Positions 62,853 to 64,000 of a stretch of 64,000 nucleotides of DNA are shown here, one piece after another (position 1 is the first letter of the stretch; each line of letters starts with the position of its first letter). This DNA comes from Temnopleurus reevesii (lineage: Eukaryota; Echinodermata; Echinoidea; Temnopleuroida; Temnopleuridae). The stretch lies in contig BQKZ01000358.1 in the NCBI GenBank assembly GCA_036244855.1, positions 79,344 through 143,343 on the forward strand, given 5' to 3'. Both the position numbers and the translations under genes were made by a program. Below the pieces are notes generated by a model. The model was not told the DNA's origin and did no database searches. It saw only the letters and a program-made list of their open reading frames with translations.

Positions 62853-63838
62853 TGAACAATATATTTAAAAAATAATAATTGCCATTTGCATTAAGGTCAA
62901 CAAATGGGTCAACATTGACTAAGACGGCGAGCTAAGTAGGACATTTTGTTAATTGCTTGTGAGCCTTTGCTAATATTCTAACATGCTATTATGCAGACCA
63001 TCATTGATCATGATCATGGCAAACAAGTTATGCGTTTAAATCAAGAAACAGGCATTAGCCCTTGTCTAAATTGACTTTCTTTTAGTTCTTAAAAAATGTG
63101 GATCATGTAACATCTAGCCAATTGCGTAGACAAAATCAAAGGCGGGGTTTCACAATGGGTTCTGAGCTAGGACCCCCTTTTTCCAAGGCCAGATAAATTA
63201 TGGTCCTATATTACCGTACCTCTCTGTTCAACCATAGACCTACCACCATTATTCGGCCCAACCCTTTGGAGATAGATTTTTCCCCTGCTGATACAGGGTC
63301 ATTATTTGAGGAGAACAATTTCTTTATTTTTACTTCATTTTATTTCTTGTCAGTGAGTTGTGAAGTTCCATGATAATTTTGTCAACCTACCTGACTCATT
63401 TCAAGATATATGTGAACGCAGCCTCTTCCCCTGGCGGGAAAAAGGTGAACCTCATTTTTCAGGTTTCGTGGCTAAAGTGGGAACCCTGAGGCTTTGGCGG
63501 AATATAATGCTATTCATATCACACAAAAAAAATCTATATATAGTTGCTCCCCCTAAAAACAATGACTGATTCGGTTCATATCATCAGTGAGAACTTTTAC
63601 CATTTTACTATTTCGGTGAGAAATTTACTATTTTATTGTCACAACTCATTTTTTTTTTTTTTTTTTTTTTTGTATTTATAAGTAAGATTTTAACAGTTGC
63701 CATGCTACACAGAGACCCGTGTCAGTGAGCTTATTTGGCTCCGAGTAGGCCTACAACATAGATACCTCTATGATTAAAAAGCAGGTCGGGTCATTGAACT
63801 TTTAAACAGTCTGCGCGCGAAGTCTGGCATTTAATTGT

Positions 63839-63915
63839 TACGTCACAATGGTGGATCCTGACGTCAGTCAATCGTTTGTTTACATGCGAGCATCAATGGA
63901 AATCTTTTGACGTCA
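63839..63915. promoter_or_regulatory. Cluster of CRE-like sites
   Basis: Palindromic TGACGTCA at 63859-63866 and 63908-63915, and a half-related TACGTCA at 63839, two of them followed by caatgg. Consistent with CREB/ATF-type binding sites, possibly upstream of a gene to the right. Regulatory role not shown. Confidence 0.3.
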
Positions 63916-64000
63916 CAATGGATTTCGAAACGCACAACCACGCCACGTGGAGTTTTGAGAAATTTCGTATTGGTCGCGTATCGTTTTTTTTTTTTTTTTT

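Larger units (their letters stand above)
61301..64000. other. Right flank, intergenic
   Basis: No recognised gene. Contains a (CT)n tract (61689-61750), a family A MITE (62675-62852), poly-T runs (63651-63671 and the window end) and a TGACGTCA cluster near 63840-63915. The remaining small open frames show no domain. Confidence 0.55.

Overview
The window reads as genomic DNA from a marine invertebrate deuterostome, most likely an echinoderm. This is inferred from AT-rich DNA, long introns with GT-AG splicing, tRNA-derived SINEs ending in (ATT)n, many small inverted-repeat elements (MITEs), and Notch-ligand-type genes with very many EGF repeats. There are no bacterial features. Two single 'n' characters (30150 and 59873) mark joins in a draft assembly.

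Two protein-coding genes are supported, both on the + strand, head to tail, and paralogous. Gene 1 (445 to 15430; its 5' end lies left of the window) encodes a DSL domain, about 80 EGF-like repeats, a SEA-like juxtamembrane module, one transmembrane helix and a tail of about a dozen residues. Nearly all its EGF repeats lie in one uninterrupted exon of about 9.1 kb (1771 to 10861). Gene 2 (33869 to 59255) is complete: signal peptide, MNNL/C2 domain, DSL domain, 22 EGF repeats, a Pro/Thr linker, the same SEA-like module, a transmembrane helix and a short basic tail. I rebuilt its 11 exons by hand; they sum to 3711 nt (1236 residues plus stop) with every splice phase compatible. From the DSL exon onward the two genes share exon phases, except that gene 1 has one extra EGF exon. 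They are therefore tandem duplicates of one MNNL-DSL-EGF(n)-SEA-TM ligand gene.

Gene 1 has two in-frame TGA codons (10041 and 10554), each exactly at a conserved EGF cysteine. The rest of the 9.1 kb exon has no frameshift and all splice sites are intact. The first TGA also creates a perfect GTGAGT donor, and splicing it to the next acceptor (11264) would be in phase and remove both stops. Nonsense mutation, sequencing error, recoding and a new intron are all open.

Both genes carry duplicated fragments of their own exons: a half DSL exon at 823 to 905, three open but truncated copies of MNNL exon 3 at 48276 to 48826, and a piece of exon 2 near 46190.

Between the genes (15431 to 33868) and in gene 2 intron 1 (33911 to 46728) I recognise no conserved coding sequence. 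These stretches hold mobile elements: a 5.5 kb element with long inverted arms (23304 to 28773) inside one copy of a duplicated segment, two SINE families, several MITE families (some nested), a 24-bp minisatellite and hairpin elements. The right end (59256 to 64000) is gene 2 3' UTR and intergenic sequence, including a perfect 250-bp duplication across an assembly gap and a cluster of TGACGTCA sites near the end.
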